Positions 45,019 through 57,834 of a stretch of DNA of 64,000 nt are shown here, one piece after another (position 1 is the stretch's first letter; every line of letters starts with the position of its first letter). This DNA comes from Pestalotiopsis fici W106-1 (lineage: Eukaryota > Ascomycota > Sordariomycetes > Amphisphaeriales > Sporocadaceae): the NCBI RefSeq assembly GCF_000516985.1, contig NW_006917104.1, positions 186,001-250,000 of the forward strand, given 5' to 3'. Below the pieces are notes generated by a model. It was not told where the DNA came from. It saw nothing but the letters and a program-made list of their open reading frames with translations, and did no database searches. A program made the translations under genes and the position numbers.

Positions 45019-48000
45019 GGTGTTCGGGCGGGCGGGCGGTAGCGGAAGTCTGGAATCTGGTTGGTCTCTTTCGGGAGAGGCCTTGGTCAAATCACCATGA
45101 TGCTAAGGGCCTGACAGAGGTGACCCTAAAAAACAGCTTGGGAGTTGGACGCGTAAAACAAGTTCCAAGGCGAAAACGAAAGCGGTAGTGGTAGTGGTAG
45201 TCTCGGAGGTTCTGGCATTCAGGAAACCTTGGTAGAAGGGAGACGGCGCTTGAGCGGGAGGTATAGTTCAGCTCTTCCAGTGAATCTTGTACACTATAAT
45301 CGCGGGGGATCGTCGCGGGGGGATTGCGGCGTTGGGCGAGCTACTGCTAATGTCGCCGGTGAGATGTGTATGTCGATTTATATGGCAATAGAATATCGTG
45401 ACTTGCGAGAGATCTGGTTATGGAATTTTGTGCTTGGGTTCCGTGTGTCTGTCTGCCTGTGGTCTGCTTGTCTGTCTGTCTGTCTGTCTGTCTGGGATTG
45501 GCAACAGCTTCTTGCCCAGCCAGTCGAGTCGCTTATTCGCTAAGCCGAATGCTGATCTGTGGCTCGCTGGCGTCGTGCGAGAGCAACCCTGGTGCAGTGG
45601 TGCTCAAAATTAGAGTGTTCCCTGCCGTCCCTCCTGTCAGATGGGCTAGAGTCCCTGACGCAGTAAGGAGAGGAGAATTCCCCGAGTATTGGTAATCGCG
45701 GTAGTAATCGAATTCATCGCCGCTAGGAATGGGAAAGTTTGAGTTGTCCGGGTGGGCGTTGGTGCGGTGAGATCGACAAAGCAAGCAAAGAGGCGTTATT
45801 TTTCCCTTCCTGTTTTGCGGAGGGGTGTGTATACCTTAGATACTAAGTGTTGCGGGACTTGCTTCTGGTAGGATGGACATCGGATGGGGGGTCATCAAAA
45901 CCAAGAGACAAGCTTGGGGGGGAAGGCAAGATACTAGGACGTAACGTAAGGTAGGTATGCAGTCAATCATACATGGCCATGTAAGTGCTCAAGTAGTACT
46001 CAAGTCATGTATTCCGAATGGCCTAGTGTTGTTGTCGTCATTCAATTTGCGCCGTGAGCCGTAACAGATATCATGTAGGTAGCATCAGACCATTGTACCG
46101 TTACAGACTACTACCAGCTCGAGACTAGGCTTGGCAACATGGTCTATAGGGAGAAATAGTGTTGTCGCCGCCGGGAATATCAATGAAAGGAAGAGAAGAT
46201 GAGGGCGAGAGAGAGATTTGTGAGCAAGGACGCGCGCACACAGAGCCACAAGGGGTTTGGGGAAGAAAAGAGACGAGATCATCAACGGAAATATTCTCTA
46301 GTACTATTGGATTCCGGAAGGAATACACTAGCTCGCAGGGTCCAGCGAACGATTTGAACCCCCGGATTCAGGGCCTACCTCCCCAGCCTATTGAAACTCG
46401 GGTGGTGGGACGTGACGGGAAGAGCCCTTGTACAAGATAGCGTATGCGAATAAGTGGATGAGGGGGAGTTCTGGAGAGTTGAGGAACAGATCGCTGGGGC
46501 CGCGACCCGTGGGAGGCTAAGGCAAGGTAGAGAGGGGGCTCCGTCAATAACTCCGTCATCCAAGTAAAGTAATCTGTAATATAGTAGGCAGGTTAGGCGA
46601 TTTTGTATCCCTTACATCATGTACATGAATTTACACATGTTGTAGTCAGGAAATAACAAGCAACGGATTAAATTCACGAGTAATAGAAGACAGACTGTCT
46701 CCAGATGGGTCGCACCAATGCTCGTTGCACAAGACTTTGGCACTTTCGCGACCTCTACACAGCAGGTAAAGTCCTGGCGAGCACGCCTTCATCAGACCCC
46801 AGTCGAGATATCCCGCGCCCACGATAATTGCCCAGTTACATGGTGCCCTACATTACAGTAGCAATAGTCTTTTAGCAGCCAACTAAAAAGCCCAAGGGTC
46901 GTGAGGAGTGCTTCCACACATGTCTGCGGAGTAGCTGTGCCGTTGCGAGAAGATCAAAACCCTCATCATTTTGGAATCTTGATAGAATTATGACTTGAGC
47001 AATCGGTCATCACTGCATGTGTTCGTTTCTTGGTCGCTCGCTACTATGCAATAGACATGGAGGTAATTAGGTACCCTCTGGAGACAAGACTTCGGCAGGG
47101 CAGGCAGACGATAAAGAGAGAGTCTCAAGCAACCTTAATAGGACAGGGTGGGCAATATAGACACATGGGCATGTAATTGCAAAGTATGTTTGGGGGTTAT
47201 TGAACCCCGCGCTGTGGCCGCTTGCTCACCGTGGTGGCACTTTATAACACAGCCAACAAATTGCTTGTTGTCATTGCACCAATGAAAAGCAAGCGAAATG
47301 CGCCTTCAGTAGTTGGTCGTGGTCAAGACCCAAGAGGATAGATCCGCGGACAACCTGGCCTGGCGTTGATGGAAATCTTTCCAGTCAGGGGCACTGCCAG
47401 TTTCAGTCATGTGCTCCGTTGAGCGGTTCAAAATATTGTAACTTATGTTCCGTGCCTAGCTCCCGAGTCTCCGAATTATTTGTTATCGTGAATCTTATCT
47501 CTGTATATGTCTAGTCCCGGCACATGTATTCTCAAAGATAGTGGGTGTCGGCAATGATGGATTGCCCGACTCGACACTTCTTGGCTCACGATTACTGCAT
47601 GTGGCTTTCGATTTGTTGAGAGGGCAAAGAGGACGACACAAGCTTTGCTGCTCGTTGGATGCCTGGTTGTAAGAGTCGATATACAACACCTAGCTTTCGT
47701 GCCTTGCTTTTTTTTTCCCCATGTATCTCATTATATGGCCAAGGCGGAGCTGGTTGTGTTTGGTCATGTCTATTTAGACTTTGTGCTGAATCTTGACCCT
47801 GCCCGAGAGGGCAATGCATGCTAATCTTCCCCATCCACTCACGCGACACAGGCGATCGCTTGGGTAAGCGGCCACCTCTCCCAGACCTGTCCAGGCCTCT
47901 TCACACCCAGGAACGATATCGCGTGCGTGACACCCACCATCTCTGCTGCATTTGCCCACATTATGGAACGTTCACAACGTGTGATCCCGAGTGCTCAATC

Positions 48001-48561
48001 ACTTGGGCGATAGTCTTCCGGAGGCTTGTAAGATTCGCAACCAAATGCGGTTTCCTGCAGGTCTGGTGGCTCAGTAATTGCTATTATCCTCCTGCAATGT
48101 GTAATGCAGTTGAGAAGCCAGTCAAAATGCACGAAAAAAGGCCCTGTCATCTGGGAAGACAGACAAACTCCAGAGTATTCGGGTGTGATCAATCTGGGCA
48201 TTCCAAGCCCTGGACACGCGTGGCCATCGGCTGGGGACACCAGTAAATATCAGTCCAGCATTCGCTTCCATGTTGGATAGATTTGCACTCAAAAGTAAAT
48301 TTTCAGCTCAAGTCTAGGTCCAACTCGGGACGAAACTGTAAAAGCCCTTGTTACTTGGTGAAGAAAATTTGATTGGTATACTATTAACTAGGTGGTTTTG
48401 CTTTTTCCTGTTCACCTGCATTGCGCCGTGTCCCATGCAATCACTTCTCACCGATCCGACAACGCTGCACATGAGAATGTCCCAAACTTTGATAGCTCAG
48501 AATGCTCGCAAAGTTTGCCTTGTCTTTACTTGAGCAAGATTATCCACAGCCTCTAGGCTCT
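45019..48561. other. Long gene-free region upstream of the Zn2Cys6 gene
   Basis: 3.5 kb. It includes a (GGTAGT)3 stretch near 45184-45201 and a GTCT microsatellite (listed separately). Many short frames exist but none has a recognisable motif or supported splice pattern. Long 5' regulatory regions or long 5' UTRs are common for global regulators, which could explain the gap. Confidence 0.45.
45470..45494. repeat. (GTCT)6 microsatellite
   Basis: Six perfect tandem GTCT units plus one base, in the upstream region of the large Zn2Cys6 gene. Degenerate TGTCT/GCCT units precede it, so the tract has probably expanded locally. Confidence 0.85.
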
Positions 48562-50699
48562 TTAGCCCAAAACAACGCTAATTCCCATTTCCTTGCTGAC
48601 CCGTCGCCACAAGTCAGCATCCTTGGAGCCGTACGGGGTCACGCTGAGAAGATCGTGTTGCTTCCAGACTTCTCGGACAACACCCCAGGCATTGTCGATA
48701 TTCGTCATGCCCTGATGTGTGTCGTATTCACCAAATGTCCTCTCGGCGGAAGCTCGGTCTTCTGTAGTTATGGCTTCACATGCGGCAACAAACAGCGGCC
48801 ACAAGAGAGCACCCATTGGCCCCTTGAACGCAACGCATCGTGAACAGTAGATGAGCGAGTCATGCACATGCCTCTGCACCAGTGCATGATCGGGCGAATA
48901 TCCATATATCGACCGATACAAGTAGACGAATGCGCTGGAGCGGTACGCTAGCGCGTTGTGTAGGATCGAGTTGAGGAGGTCTCGTTCTGGCATTTCCTGG
49001 CCTTTAATCGATTCGAGATGGCCATCCTTGAGGACGATATTCGGGGGCAAGCTGGGCTGCCAACGATCGAGCGCCATCTGGATAGCCTGAGACGTTGTCT
49101 CGAATTCCGTTCGAAGTACTGCTGCTTTGGAATTCTGATGACTTTTAACTGCATTGTCCAGTTCATTCTTCAAAGAAAAGAGGTTCGAGAGTCGATGCAT
49201 GATGGGCCAAAGTGTTGTTGCCATGCCGAGCAACGTGTCGACATTGCGCAGAGGCGAGGCTACGGGAGCATCTAGAGGAGGTAATGGAATCAGGCAGCCT
49301 GCAGCCGGCGCTGTTGCGATCGGCGCAGTGCCCAGAGACAGTGCCGTAATCACATCGTAAAAGCGAAAGGCCTATATCTTCATGAGCCATTGATAATATC
49401 AAGATAGGATGCGTTCTTACCCGTTCCAGAAAGATACTCGTAGGACTGGCATCTCCTGGAGAGGATTCCATAATAGTGAGTGCGCCGCGGAGGTGGCCAT
49501 CAACAATATTCGAGCGTCCCTTTTGAACCAGCTATACACATTTTAGACCTGATTGGTTACGTTTGACCAGATTCCAGACTCACGACTTCGTAATACACCA
49601 ATAGCATAATTGCAGCTAGGAGCTCATTTTTATGGGTTGCTTTGCCTCCAGCTTCGATAAGTTGGGCAAGGCCCTGGATCGCCTCGTTGTGAAAATAGAG
49701 GGATTTTTCGCCGGACGAGACGCCTCGATATTCGAGATGAGCACTGGCTAGAGCGTATATCGCATTCATGACTGGGGAACTATTATATGAGAGCGGTAGA
49801 ACCAGCTGCTGAAAAGGATTGCCCGATTCTTCCCTAAACACGATAAGGTGAGAGAGAACATTGCAAAAGTGATCAACAAGAGCACGGCGGCTTGGTCGAT
49901 CCGAGAATTCGTTGAAAGCCGGTATACAAAAGTCCAACGTCGGTGAAGCCAAGGGGCAAGGCGCGATCAGTGCCAGATCAGGAGGCAGACACAAGGGGTT
50001 GGAGGTGATGCTGAAGCCAGAGCTCCTCCGAACCAAGGTTCCGAGCTGGTGTCCCTTGACATCATCGTCGGTGAAGCTAAATATACTCGTTGCGGTCGGT
50101 GATAGCAGTGTGTCTGTTTCTGTTGTTGACAAGGCATCTGTTGTTATACTGCCACAGTCATCTCTGTGTATTTCCTCCACAATGTCTCCGCCGAGATGCC
50201 AGTGCTCGTCGCCATCGTTGTTGGCTCCGTCTCGTTCTTCCAAATCTACCACTAGTCCAGCGTCGGAGTCTCGTTTCCTACGTTGGCGGGGTTTTACGGC
50301 TTCGTATGTGCATGGCAGAGATCTTTCAGCGCAGCGGGCGCACTGAGGTCTTGTTTCGTCGCATTTCTTCTTCTAAAACGATCAAAAAGGTATTAGCTGG
50401 AATCTGTGCGACTCACTCGCAACCATGCCTGGTTCAACTTACCTTGTCCTTACTTTGGGATTATTAGTCTTGCTGTTACTCGCGCATAGCAGTTCGATCA
50501 AGTACATCGGGGTTCAATGGCAAGTACTCACCAAGATGTACAGCCTGCAGTAGGAGACGGCCAAAATTAGCATTCATGATACACAAGCATAGATGAAAAA
50601 AAGACCCCGCTTCTGGTGTTCTGCGAGAAAGATGTACGGACCTGCACGGGACCGCCTTTTGGGTGCCTTTGGGGCCGCCACTCTGGTATAAAGCAACAT
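48562..50699 (-). CDS. Zn2Cys6 transcription factor (Fungal_trans_2 type)
   Basis: Exons on the minus strand: 50699-50642, 50544-50532, 50452-50443, 50372-49584, 49531-49421 and 49371-48562; phases close to 596 residues. The zinc cluster is spread over the first four exons: RRSRAGCTSCKDKKKKCDE and [14 protein letters not shown], Cys at 21, 24, 31, 38, 41 and 48. Exons 2 and 3 are only 13 and 10 nt, but without them the first two Cys are lost; with them spacing is exactly C-x2-C-x6-C-x6-C-x2-C-x6-C. Each intron has a CTAAT-like branch site. The C-terminal part resembles Fungal_trans_2 domains ([39 protein letters not shown]). The start ATG is the only one in frame just before the basic stretch. 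Targets are unknown. Confidence 0.78.
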
Positions 50700-53600
50700 T
50701 TTCGTCTGCTATCCGTATTCCAAGCCGAACTGGATCAACGCCGCCGTTCTCTCCATTCACGGCCACCCGATAGCTGCCATGCACAGCTCTCGCGCTCTGG
50801 GTTCTGGGGGGGCCAGAAGCGATGTGCGATTTCCCCCGCTGTCGGATTTGGATGTGGTTGCGCTTGCAGAGTCGGTCAGAGGAACAAGTTGTCAAAGCAA
50901 TCAAGTTCCAAAAGATGCGCAATGACTGAGTGGATCGGAAGCGCAAAGGATGGCAATGGCAGATCTTTCAACACGGCGAAATGGTACGGGCGGCTAAGAA
51001 CACTCGTCGTAACAATGTTGGAACGAGCAAGTCAAGTGATAATGCAAAGTTGCAGAAGCGGACAGCGGACAGTGGACAGAGCGGGCTTTGAGTACTCTTT
51101 ACGAGCCATTACATGGGCTAGAACACCAATGGCAAACCCGTCGGCCACCTTCAACATCGTGACCATTTTAGGCGTCGCGGTCAGGCCCTTCTTGGTAAAG
51201 CTGCAAGGGCGTCCAAGACCTGGGGTGAGGGGGAATGGCGGACGCCGGTCGATCTTGTGGAAGGACGATCCGAAGACAGGCGCGGAGAATCCGCATGCGA
51301 GCCTATCACAAGCTGGCTTGGGATCGCGGTTGCTGGGGTTGACGGTGAACTTGGATTCGACCGGGTTTCGCTAGAGCCTGGCTAGCCGTCATTGCTGGCA
51401 ACACTTGCAGTGCCTTGCACCTGGGGGTTGCATCCCCAAGGCGTGGAGGAGATTGCATTATGCTTGGACCCTCCGCATCTCCAGCAATCTTGGGGCCAGA
51501 GGAGGCGAAAAAGAAGGAAAGAAAAGAGTCAATTCAAGGACTCATGTTCTGTGAGTCGCACCAATAGACTGCCTCATCAACAAAGCCTACCTAGCAGGTC
51601 AGACTCTCAACGACAGGGACAAGAGTTACGGGTGGCCACTTGGGGCTGAGTTGGCCACGCTTCTAGAATGATTCGAAACCACCACTAGAAGTAAACTCCA
51701 AATACGAAATCCCTAAGTAGGTAAGGTCTTGACTAACGAAAGTAAAGAATGGATGGGTCGTTGTTCATCATTGTCATGGCTCGTATGTAAACGTTGACGA
51801 CGCGATAAGGTGCATGGCATGAGCTGTGGGCGACAATCAGTGATTGCTGGCAGCATCGACTTTGTGGTTCAACAGACACTGGGCCAAGAATAAACGTACC
51901 GCTAGAGCCCCGAAGATCTTCTGAGGACAGAAAACCTCCATAGGCACACTGGCACCCTGGCTGGCACTTGGGCACTTTTAGTTTGTGGGGAAACCGCCGA
52001 CGGAGCATTGCCGCTAAAGTGTACTAGGTATGGATGTGGAAACTCCCTGGCTCTGCATCGCATTTCTCTGATTGAAGCATTCGTGAGAAATGAACGGCTC
52101 GAGACCAAAAGTTCCGCGCCGACAATGGCATAGTTCGCTCTCTTACATGGCAGACGTTAGGCATATAATCCAGATAGTATCATGTCAGATTTAGTATATA
52201 CCCGTGGAGCTACCGCAAGGTACGAGAGTGTAAATCGTAGTGCGCACATTGCAGCCATGGATACTGCGAGGTAGGTACTATAAGCAGGTGCGCTGGAATA
52301 ATTCAGGGTTTCTCCACAGGTTCGCAAAATGCTGGGGGTTACCCGAGTCCCGTTCCACGCTCCCGGATCTCCCTCTCTACTTCCTCTTGCGAGAACAATG
52401 GACAATCGACCGTCTAAACCCCAGACTTGGTGGTCAGACTCTCGAGTGTTAGACTTGCTGATCGTTTCTTCTCGGAGCCGAAGAGACATTGTGCGACACA
52501 AGTGAATCATATACAATGGTAAGGCTGCTACTCGAGGTACGTGATAGCTCATAATGGCAAGATGCCTTTCTGCATGGCCTCCAGTCTTCAAGCTGTAATC
52601 CCTTTACACGTTTTACAACAATATCATGTCATGAGGACAATGCCTATATTTAGCTGATATCGGGACAGTGGGCATACATCGACTTCGTGGTCGACTAAGA
52701 CTCTACTCGTCAAGTTGGCGCTCCAGCCTTTGGGGGCTGTTTTTAGTGACCATCTCGATAGCCATTGCAACTGCAAAAGCTTGCCAGCCGCGGCATCACT
52801 ATTCACGCTCGCATCGGCATGCTAATGACCTGCATAATCTGCCGAATGCACGACGGGCTATCGCCACCGTCCCCTTCTGCATAGCATCGCCAGCCGAGTA
52901 TTCCGGTACTCGAGACACGAAGCGCGTGCAACCCGACTTTTGGATTGAAATGGACAAAAGTTTTTTCTTGGCCTCTTAGTCCTCAGCCCATGGAGAAGCC
53001 ATTATTTCAGTAAATCTCCCCCAACCAGAGCATTAAGGTCATCAGCCTTACGGAATATTCAATCGTGTCTTTCCGTGTGTACGCAGATGTGAGCACTTGG
53101 ATCAAGCGAGCCAATGGAGGGCGACTCCGTTGCTGACACGGCGGACGGAGGTGTCTATCATTGGTGACGATCCCGATGCAACACATGATAGTGGGTGCAA
53201 TTGTGCAATCAGAGTCTCGGGGGCTGAATCTGCGGATTGGATACTCTTGTCTGCCGTTGGTCAGATTACACCCTGGTGAGGCACCCATATGCAGCGCCGA
53301 GACAATCCTCTGCTGCCACAAGGTCGGGTTCATCGATATGCCCATCCCACAAGGTCCCATTCTCAAGATACCCATCCTTTCCCAAGAAAATACCTTCTTT
53401 GAGATAGACAAGTTTCACTCAAAGAACACTGCGACGACCAACATTATATTCCTGGAACAGAGGTATCAGACTTTTAAAGAGAGACTTTGCTTGCCCACAC
53501 ATACAGATATTCACATTGTCCTATTATACCGTCTTGCTTTTTCCTCTGGAAATAAGCCATCAGCAACCTGGTATCTTCCGTCAGCACGTCAGTCTTTCAT

Positions 53601-53884
53601 TGTCGAACTCGTACTGGACTCTGAACCGCATATTGAGGTCCTCTTGTCAGAAACACCCGCTCTTACCACATACGAAAGGTTTTCCTGATTTCTGAGTTGG
53701 CAATACCTGTGAATTTGGACCCATTTTGATTTACCAGCATTCAAATATAATTTCGCCGCCTGATAGGCGAGGGAAACGGTGTTCTATTGTCGCAAAAGGT
53801 GTATTTGAAATGCTCGACCGCCCGAGGTCACTTCACTCCTCGCACATGTAAAAGCCGGCAGCCTGTAGCAGCTCACCAGCGAAA
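50700..53884. other. Intergenic, no gene recognised
   Basis: 3.2 kb between divergent genes. Two longer frames, 50616-51374 (+, partly antisense to the regulator) and 53161-53688 (+, 175 codons), lack known motifs and strong codon bias. I see no RNA gene or repeat. The end near 53884 should hold the promoter of the membrane-protein gene. Confidence 0.45.
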
Positions 53885-55449
53885 ATGCACGCATCTTGGA
53901 AACCCTGGAGCGGCGAGGTATTGGCTCTCGTCGCAATTGCTGGTAATGCCGTTGCGCATCAGGACAACAATCATCATTACATTCGTCGCCTCGAAAAGGA
54001 TTACCAAGTCCTTCGCGGCCGTGACAGCACGTGCACTTCAGGATGGTCACTTTGCGCCGCTTCAAACGGCGGTGGCTGCTGTCCAAACGGCTACGAATGC
54101 GCCTCAACTTATTGCTTCAAGGCGGCAGCCAGCGCGACAACCGCATGTGGTTTAGCTGGTTACGTTGCATGCGGTGTTGAGATGCCAGGTATTCAGAACA
54201 CACCCGTGCAATGAGGTCGAATGTTGTCGTGCTAATGAGTATTGTAGGAGCATGCTGTCCCCAAGACTACACCTGCAGTGATGGCAAGTGTATTCCGCCT
54301 GCTGGTGAAAATGTTACTTGCAGCTCGGGTCATTACGCGTGTCCAGCATCACTTGGCGGAGGCTGCTGCCAGAGTGGGATGGGTTGTAAATTGGATGGCT
54401 GTTATTCGACAGCCTCAAGCACCTTCACCATTTCCAAAGCCGTCACTACGACAGACTCGGTTGGAAGTACCATGACTTCTTCACTCACATACACAACCAC
54501 GCAAGCACCAAGTCCCGTAACCAAGGTCAGCGCCGGCCCTCTACCAGCATACACTCAGAGCACCGTGTCGAAAATGGCAGCCATTGAAACCTCTCCAAGT
54601 AGTGGAGGCCTTAATCAGGCACAACTCGGGGGAGTTATCGGTGGGGTTGTGGCCATCTTCGTGGCAGTCATTGTGGCGGCTCTCCTCGTGATACGACGCT
54701 TGAGAAAGAATGCCAGGATCATGGAGGATTCGAAGCGCGGCTCCTCTGTTGCAAATCAAACAGTAACATCGTCCAAGCGCGGCGCGCCAGTGACAACGAC
54801 CGTAACAGAGGTTTGCGAAACCAACGACCTTGACCCCTTGACTTTGGAACACCACTTTGGCCGACCTGGGCATCTACGTGCGGAATCTGACTCCAGCACG
54901 GTGGGTAGGCATCAATCACCAGCCAGAAGTCCTGGATTAAGCTCTGGCCACTCGACTCCCCCAGCCTGGCCCGGTCTATATAAGCCAGTGCACAACCCCG
55001 ACAACCAAGCACAACAGTCGAGCATATACTCGGGCTCTGACGGTTACGATGACGCAGAACGCCAATTCCAAACGTCTCGGGCCTCGGAAAGTCGTGCAAG
55101 CTATGATTCACAGACTTCGAACGTACGGAGTCGACACTATAGCAACGTCAGTGAAGTTAGCGGGAGTTGGGACGGCCAGCATGGTTTGTCAGAGCTGGGA
55201 GATGCCACGATGGAAGCGTCGCGGCGCCGCTCTAGCAGTGGTGCCACGACGAGACCTGTGCCAACTTACCCGCGCCGGACCAGCGACACTCACCAGCGTG
55301 GTCGAAGTGACAGCTCAGCACCGGCGCTGGCTCCACTCAGTGAGATCAATGAGGCTCTCCATGGTTACTATGGGCCTTCAGACCGTCAGGTCGGGCAAAC
55401 CGCAGACAGGTTGAAGGCGGGAAACTCCCCAACAGCACCAGAGACGTAG
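53885..55449 (+). CDS. Cys-rich single-pass membrane protein, receptor-like
   Basis: Exons 53885-54188 and 54248-55449 give 501 residues. A hydrophobic N-terminus (VLALVAIAGNAVA) acts as signal peptide. The ectodomain carries repeated Cys modules with the pattern GGGCCxxGxxC: SNGGGCCPNGYECAS, GACCPQDYTCSDGKC and LGGGCCQSGMGCKLDGC. A Ser/Thr-rich stalk (about 140-225) follows, then one transmembrane helix near 230-252 (GGVIGGVVAIFVAVIVAALL) with basic residues on the inner side. The cytoplasmic tail of about 250 residues is Ser/Arg-rich, with many RxxS-like sites. This architecture suggests a wall-stress or surface sensor similar in layout to WSC/Mid2 proteins, though the Cys modules differ. 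No named family is recognised. Confidence 0.8.
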
Positions 55450-57168
55450 CCCTTGACAAGTCTTTTATGGCATGGGTAGTAGGTATTCCTTGGGATCTGG
55501 CGAGACTTGAAACCACATTAGTTTTTCACAATGTACATGTTTGGACGGCATTTTGTTAATACTCATGTCTATGGATCCTTGCCATGTCGAGTTGTTCGGT
55601 TGAGGTATTGTGTATTCTGCTTCCGGGTGGGATCGATTATAACGGGCAGGACTGCCAATTTTCAACTTGGATAGAGCTTGGGGCGGCAATGTGCTTGTAA
55701 TCAGCTGCTAAAGTCAATTAATTTTGTTCGGTTCTTTTCTGAGCTATGGATGGACAGGTTACAATTCGTATCGACATACTTGTAGCTGCGATCATTATCA
55801 ACTGTGACGTCTACTTCTCGCTGCTTACTGATCATAGTGTGTAAAGAGCGCGGGTAACAAGTTACTTCATTCATTTGGAAATGCTTGGCAGCTTTTAATG
55901 TTCAAGTCTCTCAACTAAATTCTAGGGGAAGAAAAACAAAAAAGTTATCTAAACTAGGTACCGACTTGTTTCATGTTTTCTAAAGCACATGGGTCATTCC
56001 GGACAATCCTCTTCTCGGCTGTTTGTGCGCGCATGCATGTTTCCGCATCCTTTTGTACAGCAAACACAATGCAGCAGAAACTCGGTTAGGTAGGGCGGTT
56101 CGCTTGCGACGTTGAAAGTCTCCCCCCGCAGCCCTTGGCCTAGGTTCTCCTTCAATCTGATTAACAAGGTGAGACTCGAATCAAAATTTCACAGCCCCTC
56201 TCCAATAATATCCAGTATTAGGGCATGGTATATCTATGTGATATTCTCTAATGTTGTCTTTTTGCCGAGCGAAGCGTTGCTTCTCTTTTTCCTCCATCCT
56301 AAAGAACTCGAGCCGTTGAGACCAGGAGAAAAGAAAAATTCGTTATGCATGCATCTAGGTGGGCCAGTCAGCTGAAGTGGTCCCCGAAGGACCCCTGGAA
56401 AAAGACGGGCAGCCCTTGTGCATTCATTCTGCTTTGGAGTGCAGGTTCAGGTCAGGACAAGCGTGGGCAGGCGACACTGGCTCCGCGGTAGCTTGTTGCT
56501 GATGACTTGTACTGTGTCCATGTCCCATCGAATGACTTCACGCTTTGCTTCTGCGGGCAATCCTGTGCGCCTTGACTCACGCCAAGCGGGCACTGCCTAT
56601 TGGCACGACGCAAGGCGTTGGATGAGGGAAACGTGGAGAGCACCTCTTACTGCAAAGGGATCAGACCATCAAGACACCCACGAGCAGAATACCTCTTTCT
56701 TTCTGCCTACCGGAGATGACAAGTTGAGCATGGTTTGGGGGGTCCCGCAAGTACTTCCCGTCGGACCAACAGTGTCTTTGCATCGACGATCCCGTCAGAT
56801 CAGGTGCGGCAAAGAATGACTAGCAAGGTGCTGATGTTGCTGGCTGCTGGCCGCTGGCTGCTGGCTGGACAGGCAGGCGGTCCAGCAAAAAAAAAATATC
56901 AGCCCAGGCAGACATGACAGGTAAATTGGCTACGGCCACGCATCTTGCGCAACGAATGGGCATAAGAATGCGAGGGGTTTCCTTCTAGTTAAAGTTCGAT
57001 TTTGGTAACCGAAGTAGGCAGGCTCGCATCTTGCATCTGTCGCGTGACATATGCTTCCCTCATCCCAAGAAAACCAATTTTGCATAATCCCTTATAGCCA
57101 CCCGACATACATATCTCCATACATATAGCAGATCCTCCCGACGCAAGGAACTTGCTTGTCTTTGCACC
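55450..57168. other. Intergenic spacer
   Basis: 1.7 kb between the membrane protein and the Nudix gene. Short frames at 56112-56375 and 56418-56819 have no recognisable motif. No repeat apart from short A and CTGG runs near 56840-56897. Confidence 0.4.
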
Positions 57169-57834
57169 ATGGCGCCATTCCTAATGGCTACGCCGGAGCC
57201 GGAGCCGGAGCCTTCGCTGCAGGAGGAGATTCGCTCAGGAGCATCCACTCTGGACTTCACCCAATTCGACACCACCGCCCAGGTTGCACCAACGCTGAAG
57301 TTTTCGAGGCCCGACGTGTTGGCGCGGTTTCAATTGTCCCCAAAAGAATTTATTCGCCAAGGCAAACCAAAGACAGACTGCCTGGTCGCGGCAACGGTTG
57401 TCTCGCACGGCGACAAAATCCTCCTTGTGCAGCGCAGTGAACATGATTTTGGCGGTCTTTGCTGGGAGGTCCCCGGCGGCTCCTGTGATGACGACGACTT
57501 GAGCATCATGGCCGCTGCCTGTCGAGAGCTGTGGGAAGAGGCTGGACTACGCGCAACGGTCGTTGTAGACTTTATCGACGACGTCCATCTCCCGTCGACT
57601 GATGGACTTATTTGGAGAAAAATGACATTTCTGGTCGACGTGGACAGGATTGGATCACACGAGCCCTCGGTAAAGCTGGATCCTGAAGAGCACCAGGCTT
57701 TTGTTTGGGCTACCGAACAGGATCTGCTCGCCAACCGCCATGGAGACATTACGTTGACTTGGATGAGCGAAGACCAAAGACAGACCATCTTGAAGGCGTT
57801 CACCATGTTAAAAAGACCGAACGTCAAAATTTGA
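57169..57834 (+). CDS. Nudix hydrolase
   Basis: Single exon, 221 residues. Nudix proteins hydrolyse nucleoside diphosphates linked to another moiety, using metal ions held by a Glu-rich helix. The box is visible as PGGSCDDDDLSIMAAACRE followed by LWEEAGL. The REUxEExGU half is perfect, but the upstream half carries Asp instead of the usual Glu and one extra residue. DCLVAATVVSHGDKILLVQR is the expected first strand and FVDVDRIG-like strands follow. The N-terminus has an acidic PEPEPEPEP stretch. Substrate specificity is not evident. The first ATG was used; a second at 57184 is possible. No partner gene is adjacent. Confidence 0.88.
   Translation: MAPFLMATPEPEPEPSLQEEIRSGASTLDFTQFDTTAQVAPTLKFSRPDVLARFQLSPKEFIRQGKPKTDCLVAATVVSHGDKILLVQRSEHDFGGLCWEVPGGSCDDDDLSIMAAACRELWEEAGLRATVVVDFIDDVHLPSTDGLIWRKMTFLVDVDRIGSHEPSVKLDPEEHQAFVWATEQDLLANRHGDITLTWMSEDQRQTILKAFTMLKRPNVKI

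Noticed and set aside
46330..46385. tRNA-like T-loop on the minus strand (GGGGGTTCAAATCG)
   Set aside because: The flanking stems do not pair and no A box or anticodon arm could be found.
50616..51374. 252-codon plus-strand open frame
   Set aside because: Its start overlaps the first exon of the Zn2Cys6 regulator in antisense; no motif or codon bias.
53161..53688. 175-codon plus-strand open frame
   Set aside because: No recognisable domain, ordinary codon use and no splice context; could be real but cannot be supported.
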